Shown one piece after another: positions 1 to 9,650 of a DNA stretch of 16,004 nt. Source of the DNA: Auxenochlorella pyrenoidosa. Lineage: Eukaryota > Chlorophyta > Trebouxiophyceae > Chlorellales > Chlorellaceae. The stretch's first letter is position 1, and each line of letters starts with the position of its first letter. Below the pieces are notes generated by a model, which did not search any database, had not been told where the DNA came from, and saw only the letters and a list, made by a program, of their open reading frames with translations. Made by a program: the position numbers and the translations under genes. The stretch spans positions 85,508 to 101,511 of the forward strand of contig KQ481984.1 in assembly GCA_001430745.1 (NCBI GenBank), read 5' to 3'.

Positions 1-27
1 CCCCCCCCTTCTTTGTATACTGAACGG

Positions 28-137
28 CAGGCCATTTTCCAGCGGCACGTGCATAGCATGGCAGGTCATGTTAGAGCGGTGCGATTGTTCTGACCTTTGT
101 TGTACTGCGCCGCAGGTCATGTTCCAGCGGTACGCGC
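28..137 (+). repeat. Three imperfect copies of a splice acceptor plus exon start
   Basis: A cag|G(T/C)CAT(G/T)TT..AGCGG unit appears three times, with exon-like starts at 31, 65 and 116. Copies two and three match at about 20 of 23 bases (GCAGGTCATGTT at 61-72 and 112-123). The step from 65 to 116 is 51 bases, an exact multiple of three, and the frame is open between them. Splicing at 65 would therefore add 17 residues without a shift. The step from 31 to 65 is 34 bases and would shift the frame. Confidence 0.6.
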
Positions 138-864
138 TGGAGAATGCCGAGGGCGCGCGCGACGAGGGTGAGCTCCGCTCCGCGCCATTGTGCCGCTGCC
201 GGGCGGCGCAGCCCGCTGCGTGCCGCCGCCGCCGCCCTTCGCTCGGCCCCCGTGCATGCGCCGAGCGCAAGAGGGTGTGCGCCGAGGGGGCAGGTGCAGG
301 GCAAGGGCATAGGCCGGGTGCAGAGTCTGGGGGCTTTTCGGCCTTGCCTCCATGGCCGCTTCACGGGTGCTGCAGCCCGGGTGCAGGCGAAGAGGGCATG
401 CTGCGTGGCAAGGGCCGGCCTCAGCGGCTGCCTGCCCCCCCCCCCCGCTGCAGGCGCCATCAAGGCGCTGGCCAAGCAATTTGGCAAGTGGCACGGTGAG
501 CCGAGCCGTGCGTGGGCACACTGCTCTTGCTGAAGTTTTGAGAATTCGGTATCAGTCACAGAAGAACGACATTGGTTTCGTCCCCAAGGATGCTCGCACC
601 TTTTGTCGCCAGGAGCCTCTCAGCAGCGCCCTCTCGAGCACCCTGCCCAGCGCGCGCTGCCCCCTCAGCCGGCCTGCCTCATTCTGCGCCCCTAGCTGCC
701 TCCCCTGCCCTGCACGCGCCTGCCTCACCCTGCGCCCCTTGCTGCCTCCCCTGCCCTGCCCCCCCTTCTCAGGCATCTCCTCCCTCGTCAACCTGGCCAC
801 CCTTGTGGTGGCTGTGGGCCACGGCTGGTGGCTCGCCAGCAACCTGCTGGGCGTGCTGGCCTGA
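116..864 (+). CDS. TMEM205/DUF4149-like membrane protein, C-terminal exons (5' end outside window)
   Basis: Three exons fit in phase: 116-167, 454-495 and 773-864, ending in TGA. Donors are gtgagc and gtgagc; acceptors are cgcag, ctgcag and ttctcag. The joined tail reads VMFQRYALENAEGARDE, then GAIKALAKQFGKWHG, then ISSLVNLATLVVAVGHGWWL and a short end. An RYxLE-type segment, a K(Q/K)FGK-H-G-SSLxNL motif and a closing hydrophobic helix (about 20 residues from SSLVNL) match the C-terminus of the TMEM205/DUF4149 family, including the plant LEA-like members. The family are small multi-pass membrane proteins of poorly defined function. The N-terminal helices lie outside the window. A TGTAA poly(A) candidate sits about 290 bases after the stop. 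The start of the first exon is uncertain because the acceptor region is duplicated (see the repeat at 28-137). The family call rests on remembered consensus and not on a search. Confidence 0.62.
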
Positions 865-1313
865 CTCCCCATGAGTTAGAACTTTTACGAGTTGGTGTTG
901 GTGTGGCCGCTCCGGTGCCCGCCGCGTGCCCGACACGGCTCGGGGCGCCCTTTTGAGACGAAGAGGGAATTGAGCATGTGCTGCCCTGCAATTTGCGCCG
1001 ACAATTCTGCGTCCCTCGCATCACGGCTCTTGACTGCCCACTGGCGCGGCGCCGCGGCACTGTTTGACGCCGCGCGTGCGCTCTGTTGACCGACCATTCC
1101 ATGTTCTTTCTGACCGCCTCCATGCCCCCATGAACGGATTGACATTCATTCATTTGTGTAAGAAGCCCGACCCGGGGAGCAAGCACCCGGGGGCACCACT
1201 CCAGCCAGCGCAAGGGGATGCTTGGACCTGGGGGGGAGGCCATGCTGCCGCCGGCACTGGCGGGCTGAGCGAAGCCGCCACTCAGCAAAGGCCCGCCACC
1301 CCGCGCCGCGCGG
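865..1313. other. Intergenic region between convergent genes
   Basis: This stretch separates the stop of the TMEM205-like gene (+) from the stop of the A/B barrel gene (-). Nothing in it reads as a spliced or intact gene. It should hold both 3' UTRs. A TGTAA on + is present at 1157-1161. No TGTAA was seen on - for the A/B barrel gene between its stop and 865. Confidence 0.6.
1157..1161 (+). promoter_or_regulatory. Candidate poly(A) signal TGTAA for the TMEM205-like gene
   Basis: TGTAA is the usual chlorophyte polyadenylation signal. This one lies 293 bases after the TGA that ends at 864, which is a normal 3' UTR length for such algae. The motif is only five bases, so chance occurrence is possible. 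Confidence 0.4.
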
Positions 1314-3215
1314 TCACACCAGCCCGCCGCGCACGCCCTGCGTGCTGCTGCTGTCGCTGGGCTGGGTGACCAGGCTGGCGCTCCACAGCGCGCGCAGCGG
1401 GAGGCGCTCATCGCCCTGCGGGGCGGGTCGAGCAGGCTGGGGCGTGAGGTTAGGTGAGGCGAGGCTGCCGCTGGTACAGCAGGGGGGTGCTCCGCCCACC
1501 CTGCCAACGGCGCCGCTTGAGCTGTGCAGCGCTGGCCCCCCGCACCCCGCTTGGCGATGCTCCGGCAGGCTGGCAGCCCTGGCGAGCGAGGCACGTGCCG
1601 TGCGGTGGCTGCCAGCCCGTGCGCAGGCCTGCCACCCTGCTCCCCACCCCGTGCCTCACCTCCAGCAGCGCGGCAATCGGGGGGCAGTCCAGGAAGGCCC
1701 GCAGCTGCGCCTCCTCCTGGAAGCGAACCAGCAGCACCAGGTCGGGCTGCTGCGCCTGCTGCGCCGCCTGCTGTGCCTGCTGTGCCTGCTGCTGTGCCTG
1801 CTGTGCCTGCTGTGCCTGCTGCCCAGCTGTTGGCGCCTCCCCACCGCCGCCCTGCGCCACCGACAGGCACGCGCCGTAGCTGCACTGCACGGCACCAAAG
1901 GCCGAGGACACAGCCAGCTGTTGCGTGAGGGCCAAAAACTCGGAGGCGTCGCCCTCGGTGCTGCCGCCCTGCGGTGGTGGTGGTGGTGGGGTGGGGTGGG
2001 GGGGGGGGGGGCGGCAGCAGCAAAGCTTTTGTTCGGCACGATATAAGGAAAATCTGCGCTGCCTCCGTGTGCGGCCAGGGCCTAGCAGGGCCCTAGCATT
2101 TGGGTCCACACCCGCAGACGCTGCGTACGGCACATTACTCCGGGGGTACGACATGCCGAGCATGCTGAGCACCACCTGCAGCGCCAGCGCTACCACCAGC
2201 TCCGACCCCGCCGCCCACTCGGGCCCCCGCCGGAAAATGGCCTCCAGCTCGTTCGGCACGCTGCCCCGGAAATTGATGGTGGTGATGCCTGCAGACGGGA
2301 GGGAGTTGGGGTGGGTGGGTGGGTGGTGTGGGGTTGGGGGGTGGGAGGGAAGGGGGGCTCTCGGTGCGGGGTACAAACTGCTGGCATCCAACAGACAGGG
2401 AGTCCCGGGTACCCTCGACAGGCGCCGCTTGAGCTCGGTGCATGCGCCGCGTGCGAGAGGACTCTGGGCCCGCCGTGCCTCCAGGGGACATGGCGGCCAG
2501 GGCGCAAGGGCCGGCCGAGGCGGGCGCCGCACCTGTGCCCGCCGGCGCGCCCGTCCCGCCCAACATCAGCTGCACCCGCGGCTGCGACTCAAACCGAGCC
2601 AGCGCTGCCTCGTTGGCATACCGGAACAGCACGGCGTGCGAAGCGGGCTGCGCCGCTGCGCCGTCGCCGGTACCGCTGCCACCGGCGCTGCGGAAGCCCT
2701 TGAGGGGCCCGGCGGAGCCGCAGATGGGGCCGGCCGCGAGGTACTGCAGGGACCAGATGCCGTCCACCATCTGCGCCACCTCATCCTGCAGTACCGAACA
2801 GGAGGAGGAGGAAGGGCTGGATGAAGAGGAGGGCCAAAGGTCACCAGGGCACGACTTGGGTGCTGGGAGCACAGCACGGACCGTTCCCGCCAGCGCGGCC
2901 TGATGCAGGCGCCTCCAGTTGCCAGAGCTGGCCCCTGACGCAGCAGAGCAAAGTGAAAGGGCGCACGAAGGCTTCCTGAATGCAGCTGGGCAGCGCTGGT
3001 GAGGGACCCCAGGGCCGGGCGCCGGCTTGGAGGTAACACCTGCTCCATGCCACCTCACGCCGGCTGCCCACAGCTCATGGGATGCCACGCCCTGCCCAGA
3101 ACGGAGCAGTGCTTGCCTCAGACACGCCGGGCGGGAAGCGCAGCAGGTGTAAGCTCTCGGCCACGGCAGCCTGCCCCGCCGTGGCGGTGGGCACAATGAG
3201 CGGCAGGCGCAGCAT
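1314..3215 (-). CDS. Tandem stress-response A/B barrel (Dabb) domain protein, UP3-like
   Basis: Five exons join in phase into 291 residues: 3215-3117, 2785-2533, 2288-2176, 1968-1660 and 1415-1314 (TGA). The first intron has a GC donor (GAG|gcaagc); the others start gtgcgg, gtggtg and gtgagg. Two Dabb-type modules are visible. The first (about residues 20-115) has LHLLRFPPGVSEDEV, then SHAVLFRYANEAALARF. The second (about 118-258) has GITTINFRGSVPNELEAIFR, then PDLVLLVRFQEEAQLRAFL. The order and the 'EAIFRRGPEW' segment match plant two-domain A/B barrel proteins such as Arabidopsis UP3. A Gln/Ala tract (about residues 205-229) interrupts module two. The ATG at 3215 is the first after an in-frame TGA upstream. 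An upstream targeting exon cannot be excluded. The C-terminus (GGLV) is not a peroxisomal PTS1 signal. The family's biochemical role is unclear and linked to stress responses. Confidence 0.72.
1747..1821 (-). repeat. In-frame Gln/Ala triplet repeat inside the A/B barrel gene
   Basis: A run of CAG/CAA-like and GCN triplets encodes about 25 residues of QAQ/QQA pattern in exon 4. It lies between the two halves of the second Dabb module, in what should be a loop. Such a tract is prone to length change by slippage. Both neighbours stay in frame. Confidence 0.8.
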
Positions 3216-3762
3216 GTGGCGAGGGCGGGCCGAGCCGCGCTCCAGTCCCCTTCTGTGTCAGCAGCACCGGCCGTTGTGTAATGTGAGTTACGTGGGTGGA
3301 GGGTTGAGCAGCAGCGTGGGACGATGGCAGTGACGAGCAGCAGGTCGGGAGCGGCAGAGGCGGCAGTGGCGGGTGGAGGCAGCGGCGGCCAACCAACCCG
3401 GCAGGGCGATTTCAAGTGACCACAGTGATCGCACACAGCTGCATCGCACCTCGGGGAGGCGATGAAGGGCGTCTGCAGCGGGTGGCAGGACTGCATAGAA
3501 CAAGCGGGCCTTGTTGTGCGATAACTGGCGATCTTCGATCGCAAGCTAGTGACTAGCAATCCCTGCAGGCTCACGCCGCAGACAGCCAGCATCTTGCCTG
3601 CGCTGGCGCTGCAGCGGCAGCGGGCTGGCTCCCGCCTGCGGCACCCCCAACAGAAGACCCCTGTCTCATGTCGCAGGTATCACACAGGCGTTCGATCACT
3701 GCGAGTTGAGTATCATTGCAGTTGGCGCCCTCAGTGGCCACACTGCCCCTTCCCCCCTGCAG

Positions 3763-3858
3763 AAGGTGCTGTCCTCCCAGCCCGGCAGCGTCGTCGACTC
3801 TGTGGTGCTGGTCAACCAGCTGGGGCAGTGGGCCGACCCGCAGCAGCTGCTGTCGCAG
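3763..3858 (+). other. Orphan exon-like segment
   Basis: A 96-base open block is flanked by a pyrimidine-rich acceptor (ccccctgcag) and an AG|gcaagc GC-type donor like those used elsewhere in this window. It encodes 32 residues starting KVLSSQPGSVVDSVVLVNQL, phase 0 at both ends. The upstream frame is open back to about 3680. Reading past the donor reaches TGA at 3901-3903. A TGTAA lies 3' of it at 4093. No start codon or partner exons are clear, and the family is not recognised. It may be a small unpredicted gene, a remnant, or a chance open block. Confidence 0.25.
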
Positions 3859-4092
3859 GCAAGCGCGCCGCTGCCCCTCTGCACGCGCCATCACAGCGGC
3901 TGAACAGGAAAACATTACGTGGCGCGGCTGGGTCGGTGGACAGGGTGGCGCATGAGCAGATCATGCGATGCGGCACCCGAGCGCGCAAGCAGCATTAGCA
4001 GCAGGCGCTGCGGGGTGCAAGCAGGGCCCCGGCAGAATGCCCCGATTTGTTTAACGCTCCTGCTGGCCTCGCGTGCGCGTGTGCTGCTTGCA

Positions 4093-4097
4093 TGTAA
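4093..4097 (+). promoter_or_regulatory. Candidate poly(A) signal TGTAA on +
   Basis: TGTAA lies about 190 bases after the TGA at 3901-3903 that would close the orphan exon's frame. It is the only sign besides the exon itself that a + transcript ends here. Confidence 0.2.
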
Positions 4098-4237
4098 ACG
4101 CAGGGTGGTGTCATCAAGAGGAGCTTTGATGTACTAAGAGGAGAGCACTAGGGGCAGAGTGGATTGGCAGGAAAGCGCATTTGGTGCAGGTGTGCAAAAG
4201 CAAATGCAGGGGCATGGGCTTGCGCAAGCTGCCAAGC

Positions 4238-7200
4238 TCAGCAGTCGAAGCGTGCCAGCACGCGCCAGCCCAGCTCCCAGGGCAGGTGCACGCAGCAGCG
4301 CGCCTGGGCGCGGTGCAGCGCAATCGCAAAAGTGCGCAGCCGATCCTTGTCGGCCTGCGGCAGGCGCGCCACCAGGTGCGCCGCCTGCTCGGGCAAGCGC
4401 TCCAGTGCGGCTGGCAGCGCGCGGCCCAGGCCAGGGCATGCCGCCGGCACCAGCGCCCACTCCTCTGCTGTCAGTGCGGGGCGGGCGATGACGAGTTCGG
4501 CATAGAGGCCATGCATGATGGGACAGACCATTTCATAGGGAGGCAAGTGAAAGCGGAGAGCGGAAAGCACTGGCAGGGCAGGACCGATCGTCAGCAGGCA
4601 GCGCGCCACCGCTGCCCGCCTGGCATAGACCTGCGGACCGCCCAGCGCGCACGCCAGCGGGGTACGCTGCAAGGCGTCTGCCATCTGCGCTGTCTGCGGC
4701 GCCGCTGCCACAAGCACAGCTGCCACGGCAGCGTGCCCTGCCCGGGCGGCCATGTGCAAGGCTGTGCTGTGGGCCTCCAGAGTGACCCTGCAGGCGATGC
4801 TGGAACCGGCGGTGGCCAGCAGCAGCTTCAGCGCCGCAGCCTGGCCGCGATTGGCCGCAAAGTGGAGGGCTGCGTAGCCATCTTCGGTGGCTGCCGCCGC
4901 GTGCGCTGCTGCATCGGGAACGGCACCGAGGAGGGCCTGCATGACTTGAATGTGCCCCTGCATGGCCGCCAACATAAGCGGGGTGAACTGCTGACTGTCA
5001 GCTGCTCCCACGGTTGCGGGTGATGCTCTGGCAAGCAGCTGCACCGCCGCCACATGCCCGTGCTTTGCTGCAGCATGCATGGGCATGCGGCCCTGCCCAT
5101 CTGCCGTAGCTGCTTCGGCCGGAAACGCGGTCAGCAGCTGCTGCAGCACTGCCACGCTGCCGCCCCCGGCTGCCTGATGGATGGGCCGTGTCCTGTCGTC
5201 CGCTGCAAGTTGTGCTGTGTGCGGAAAGCGCTCCAGCAGCAGGCGCACAACTCCTTCGCTGCCGTGCGCACAGGCCACGTGCAGCGGCAGCACGCCCCGC
5301 TCGGTGCGTGCCGCTGCCAGCATGGCGGCTGCCTCGCCAGCAGCATCAAGCAGTAGGCGAGCGCACGCTGCGCAGCCTGACTGCGCCGCGCCGTGTAGCG
5401 GAAAGAACCCATTCTCGTCAGGCACGTGCAGCGCAGCAGGGGCCGCGGCAGCAAGCAGTTCAACTGCTGCAGGCTGGCTGCATTCCGCTGCAAGATGCAG
5501 GGGAGTGAGGCACTCCAGGCTCGCGGCCAGCTCTGCATCTGAGGCAGCCGCCAGCAGCAGCTGCAGCACATCTACGTGCCCCTTCCAGGCTGCCATGTGG
5601 ATTGGGAGAAGGCCGGAAACGCTGCGGCTGTGGGCACTGGCTGGTGCAAGGGACAGCAGCAGGGCAACTGCCTCAGCCTGGCCGCACCGCGCCGCAATGT
5701 GCATGGGCGTGACCCCATCTGCCGCTGCAGCCGAGGCAGTTGCCGGAGCAGCTGCAGCAAGCGCGCGAATGATGCCGACATGCCCGTTCTGGGCTGCAAA
5801 GCAGAGAGGGGTACACCCCAGACCGCTCTCCCTCGCCTCTGCAGTGGCTGGCGCAGCCTCCAGAAGGACCCTCACTGCAGCTGCGTTCCCACGCATCGCT
5901 GCCTGGTGCAGCGGACTGCATCCGCCCGCACTCACTGCCGTTGCTGCCGCAGGCGCAGCCGCTAGCAGCATGACCATCAGCTCGGCGCTGCCCCGCTCGG
6001 CTGCCATGTGCACAGCTGTCAACCCCTCATGGTCTGGCACACTGACCGCATCAGGAGCTGCAGCCAGCAGCAGCTCGCAGGCGGCTTTGTGGCCGCCACG
6101 TGCTGCCATGTGCAGCGGGAGATGGCCAGAGGTGCCTGCTTCAGAGGCCGTGGCAGGTGCCGCCAACAGCAGCATGCGCAGCAGCTCAACGCTGCCGCTG
6201 CAAAAAGTGCGGGGGTTGCACCCCGCCTGTTCTGGCTGCTGGCTACCTCCGGGGCTGCTGCCAGAAGAATTGCTGCGGCCTCTTCCCTGTCGTATGCGGC
6301 CGCAACATGAAGCGGCAGATGGCCATGCTCTGTGGGCGCTGTAAGCGCCGCAGGGCAGGCGGCAATCAGTGCCTGTACTGCTGGCGCGTTGCCTACCTTG
6401 CTGGCAATAGTTAGTGCTGTCCACTGCCTTCTGTCTGTCTGCAGCGCTGCGCCGTCCACTGCTGCCAGGGCCTGCAGAGCCGGCAGGTTGGCCGCCGTGC
6501 CGGCAATGGAGGCCAGGAGGTGGAGTGGCGAGAAGCCGTCGGCATCCACAGCCAGGGCTGCAGCTGGGCTGGCCGCCAGCAGCGTCAGCACCACCTCGGA
6601 GGCGCTGCCGGCAAACTCATCCCGTGATGCCTGGTCAGCCAGTGGATCATCAGCCATGTCGCGCCACGCCTCCAGAAAGGAACTGGCAGCCGTCTGCAGC
6701 GGGCTGCCGCTGTGTGGATCCTCTGCACATGCCAGCTGCGGCGCAGCCTGAAGCAGCAGGCGCACCGGCTCCAAGGCCAGCATGGACGCCGCATGGTGGA
6801 GCGCGGTCCATGGGCCTGCTAGCACAAGCCCCGGCGCGGCAGCCAGCAGCAGCCGCATGGCCTCAAGCTGCTCGCTCCCAACAGCATGGTGGAGCAGCGT
6901 GTGGCCCCTGCGGTCAGCACCCACCGCCTGCGGCGCCAGGGCCAGCAGCAGCTGCAGAAGGCAGCAGTGGCCCAGCGCGGCCGCGCCCCGTGCCAGCCTG
7001 CAACCGGAATGCGCATCCGCACACAGACCAGCGCTTGGGCCTGCGAGGCAGTACGACACAGCACCAGGATTGAGCGTGAAGCTGGACGCTGGAGGCACGT
7101 GTCCGTTTACCTTTTTCATGACCCATGGGCAATGACTGGAAACTGCCACGCAACGTGCCATGTGCTTAATCCCCACTCACTCATGCTGAGGAGCCAGCCG

Positions 7201-7928
7201 TCATGCTGGATGCAAGCATGGAGCTGCTGTGTCAACTCGGCCAGCGGCAGGGCCACAGCTCCAGGCAGTTGCAGGCTGCAAGCCAGGGAGCACGGGAGAC
7301 CCGGAGCGGGTTGAGATTTAGTTAAGATGCACGAGCAGCCGGGTGCCTGCTCATGCAAGGCGGCAGCTGGCAGACACACAGACAGCAAACCGCTGGCACC
7401 GGCTGGCTTCCACAGGACCCACCTTGCTCCTCCTCTGCCAAGGTGCTGACCACTGCGCAAGTGCAGCCTCTCCAAGGGCTGCCCTGCATCCAGTGCAGCC
7501 TTGACTGCAAGGGTGACGTGGATGATGCAGGCGTTCATTACCTGGCATTCGAACAGCTGTCGGGGGCATGCTGCTACCCTCCTGTGGCTGCTGCACCGCT
7601 GCAATGCCAGCCCTGCCCTGCCACTCACCCGCCAGCACGTCGCACACCAGGCGTGCCTCGCCCTCTGTCAGCAACGCATCCAACAGCTGCTGGGCGCAGT
7701 CGTGAGAGAGCGGCACCTGGTGCGGGGGCGCGGGCAGGCGACGGCGGCAAGGCGGCGGCGTTGAGGCACATTCAGAGGAGGGGAGACGATGAGTGCAGCT
7801 TCAAAAACAGGACATTAGGGTGTAGCTTGTGGGGCTCAGTAGGGGTGCGATGAGAACAGCTGCTTGTCGAACATGCTGCCCACCTGCAGGCCATCGGCCG
7901 TCTGCCTGACCTCGGCCTGGGCTGGCAT
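4238..7928 (-). CDS. Large ankyrin-repeat protein, frame broken near 6200
   Basis: Five exons join in phase: 7928-7884, 7716-7629, 7504-7423, 7275-7181 and 7040-4238 (TGA). Donors are gtgggc, gtgagt, gtgggt and gtgagt. The ATG at 7928 follows an in-frame TGA. The first four exons give a roughly 100-residue helical N-terminus with no recognised domain (MPAQAEVRQTADGLQ, then VPLSHDCAQQLLDALLTEGE). Exon 5 carries about 22 ankyrin repeats, mostly of 34 residues, with TPLHxAAxxG and LLLAAAP signatures (for example GHLPLHMAARGGHKAACELL). A roughly 110-residue C-terminal region follows and ends WELGWRVLARFDC. Repeats up to about 6205 are in one frame and those below in another: one repeat is 95 bases long instead of 102, so the frame breaks. 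If repaired, the protein would have about 1,040 residues. It is probably a protein-interaction scaffold; ankyrin proteins are plentiful in green algae. The break may be a real mutation or an assembly error. Confidence 0.75.
6190..6208 (-). other. Frameshift site in the ankyrin gene
   Basis: In the repeat that begins GATPALFAA, the reading moves from one frame to the next within a GCAGCGGCAGC stretch and resumes at GSVELLRMLLLAAP. Counting from the conserved Gly codon of this repeat to that of the next gives 95 bases; the repeats on either side give 102. The consensus lacks two residues plus one base. No intron with correct phase removes the problem: the only nearby GT-AG pair (GAG|gtagcc to ttttgcag, 49 bases) leads straight into a stop. 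Confidence 0.75.
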
Positions 7929-8342
7929 GGAGAGGCAGGAGGGCGAGCAGCAGAGCGTTGGACAGGCGAGTCAAACACGGCCGTCACTGCAGAACAGCAC
8001 CAGCGAGCCCTGAGGCTTCAGCTCGGCTCTGAACAGAGAGAATGCTGCTCTGATTCAGAGCATTGGACGCCAGGAGCAGAAAGCTGCAGAGCGGTTTGCA
8101 AGGAGGAAAGTGGGAGACCACTCAATCGGCAGCACGCCCGTGCTACAGCTGTGTTGTCTCCCACATTGCCGCTGCAGGCTCTGCGCCCTCTGTGGGACAG
8201 ATGCAGTGCTGTGTTTGCTCGCCGCGGCCTGCGCAGCAGCGCCGCTGCGGCCGGCAGCCCTGCCGCAGGCGCCGCCGACCCCACAGGGGGCATCCAGGAG
8301 AGACCAGCTGACGCAGCAGGGCCTCTGGCGCAGGGTCCCCAT
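7929..8342. promoter_or_regulatory. Divergent promoter region, ankyrin (-) and Tctex1-like (+)
   Basis: The 414 bases between the two inferred start codons must hold the ankyrin promoter and 5' UTR, and probably those of the Tctex1-like gene. No TATA box or known motif is convincing. The part from about 8177 is open in the Tctex1-like frame (…RCSAVFARRGLRSSAAA…) after a gctgcag acceptor, so it could instead be an upstream coding exon of that gene. Confidence 0.35.
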
Positions 8343-9008
8343 ATGCTGGTGCTGGCGCCGGCGCCCGGCGGCGGGCTGACCGACCCAGCAGTGCCGACTG
8401 CGCCGCTGCCCCTGCTGCAGAGCGCCTCGCAGGCGGTGCAGGTGGGGCAAAGCAGCGCAGCTGGTGCCAGCAGGACTCATGTGTGACCTATTGCCAGGAC
8501 AGGGGCCCAGCACCCACATGCTGAGTAGTTGCTGGCACGGTGCCGCCCTGTGTGCAGGATGCGCTGCTGCGCCCGCTGGCCGAGACGCAGGGCAGCGCCT
8601 ACCACTACGCCGAGGACAGCACGGGCGCTGTGGTGGCGGAGCATCTGGCTCAGGGCACAGGATTTGCCAGGTCTGGCGTCTATGTGCGGCAGGGGCCGGC
8701 TCGCTGGGTGCAGCAAGGGGGCTGGAGGGGCTGGCGGTGCTGGGGTGCCCGTTCGGCTCCCCTCTGCTCACGCACTTCTCCATGAACCCCGGCCAGTGCT
8801 CAGGGCTCTGGATTCGGGTTTGCAGACCAAATTCTGCCCATCCCCACCCCTCCCCTGCAGGTATGCCCTGGTTGTACAAGTGGAGGCTGCCATCACCGCC
8901 CCCCGCAACTGGCACTTTTCAAACCGCACCGAATGGAGGCGCCGCAGCGGAACGAGGGGGCCCGCCCCGGCAGCAGGGCGGCAGCTGGACCCTATTCAGT
9001 CGGTGTGA
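8343..9008 (+). CDS. Small protein with weak Tctex1 dynein light chain similarity
   Basis: Exons 8343-8441, 8558-8670 and 8861-9008 (TGA) join in phase (0, then 2) into 119 residues. Donors are gtgggg and gtctgg; acceptors are gtgcag and ccctgcag. The middle reads ASQAVQDALLRPLAETQGSA, then YHYAEDSTGAVVAEHLAQG, then FARYALVVQV. Length (about 110-130 expected) and the pattern helix - AY - helix - (K/R)Y-(I/V)VxV fit Tctex1/DYNLT light chains, which dimerise and bind cargo or dynein intermediate chain. The last 40 residues (WHFSNRTEWRR…) do not clearly show the usual CFWD…VRWENKTM strands, so the call is tentative and the last exon may be wrong or diverged. An alternative start further upstream would add an Arg/Ala/Ser-rich, targeting-like N-terminus. 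Confidence 0.4.
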
Positions 9009-9324
9009 TGTGACACTACTTTGAACCTGATTGTCTGCCAGCAGGCGGCCTGCCACACCGTCACAGAACACCACAGCACCCCTGCGTCTTGTTTCGCATA
9101 TGCGTAATGCAACCAAAACGCTGGCAGGCATCTGCAAAAGCGGTGCAGGGCACGGCCTCAAGGTGGCGCCGGCACCGCCGGCATTGCGAACCGGCGAAAC
9201 AGTGGCTGCATGGCTGGTTGCTTGCATTTCCGCCGCCCCGCTGGGCCAGGAGAGTAGGGCCCAGCACCTCCTCCACGCGAGTTGACAGCGTGGTGCTGGG
9301 CCCGGCCACATCCAACAGTTGCGC

Positions 9325-9329
9325 TGTAA
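9325..9329 (+). promoter_or_regulatory. Candidate poly(A) signal TGTAA for the Tctex1-like gene
   Basis: The TGTAA motif lies about 317 bases past the TGA at 9006-9008. The spacing resembles that of the other candidate signals in this window. Confidence 0.4.
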
Positions 9330-9444
9330 GCCCGGCACTCCCGGCCCTCGCCGGCCACAGCAGCAGCCCAGCCTGGCACCCACTGGCTATCGCTCACCCA
9401 GCAGCATGTCCCCGACACACCCCACTAACACACTGGGCTAAAGC

Positions 9445-9449
9445 TTACA
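9445..9449 (-). promoter_or_regulatory. Candidate poly(A) signal TGTAA for the NFU fusion gene
   Basis: TTACA on + reads TGTAA on -, about 310 bases past the stop at 9759-9761. With the + signal at 9325 it would leave two converging transcripts that end about 115 bp apart without overlap. Confidence 0.45.
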
Positions 9450-9609
9450 GTGCCCCGAGAGGGCGGCTGGCGCGTGCAGTACAGGCAGCGAACAGTCGGC
9501 GGCATGCGTCACGCACTGCATGCAGAGCGGGCGGCGGCTGGTGCTCCAGGAAGCGGGCAGTGCCAGCAGCCGGGGCCCTGCGGGGCGCCTGCCACACTGC
9601 GCTCACGCC

Positions 9610-9650
9610 GGTCACACGGGGCGCTCAGAAACTTGATAGGCTGCTTCGGC
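9610..9650 (-). repeat. Partial copy of the NFU 3' end
   Basis: The stretch ggtcacacggggcgctcaga followed by aacttgataggctgc resembles the true gene end at 9744-9785 (ggtccaccagggcggtcaaa, then acttgatgggctcc). On - it reads PIKF again, but an extra base shifts the stop. Identity is roughly 80% over 40 bases by eye, so this may be a decayed tandem duplicate about 134 bases away. Confidence 0.35.

Larger units (their letters stand above)
3216..4237. other. Gene-poor region between two minus-strand genes
   Basis: This stretch lies between the 5' end of the A/B barrel gene and the 3' end of the ankyrin gene. It should contain the A/B barrel promoter and the ankyrin 3' UTR. The open frames here do not look like known proteins. 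The only exon-like piece is on + at 3763-3858 (separate entry). No TGTAA on - was found for the ankyrin transcript, whereas one on + is at 4093-4097. Confidence 0.5.

Noticed and set aside
788..2023. Long minus-strand open frame of 411 codons
   Set aside because: It crosses exons and introns of the A/B barrel gene in the wrong frame and consists of Gly/Ala/Pro/Arg-rich low-complexity sequence, as expected from GC bias.
1222..2046. Plus-strand open frame with Leu/Cys repeats
   Set aside because: It is the antisense of the Gln/Ala triplet repeat and flanking introns; there is no ATG and no domain.
6202..6250. A 49-base intron that would remove the ankyrin frameshift
   Set aside because: It has GT-AG ends, but the phase leads directly to TGA and it would delete conserved repeat positions.
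4238..6424. Ankyrin gene starting at the ATG at 6424 as a separate, intact gene
   Set aside because: The first 70 or so codons of that frame are not ankyrin-like, while the other frame there carries canonical repeats that continue the same series. One broken gene explains the data better than two genes.
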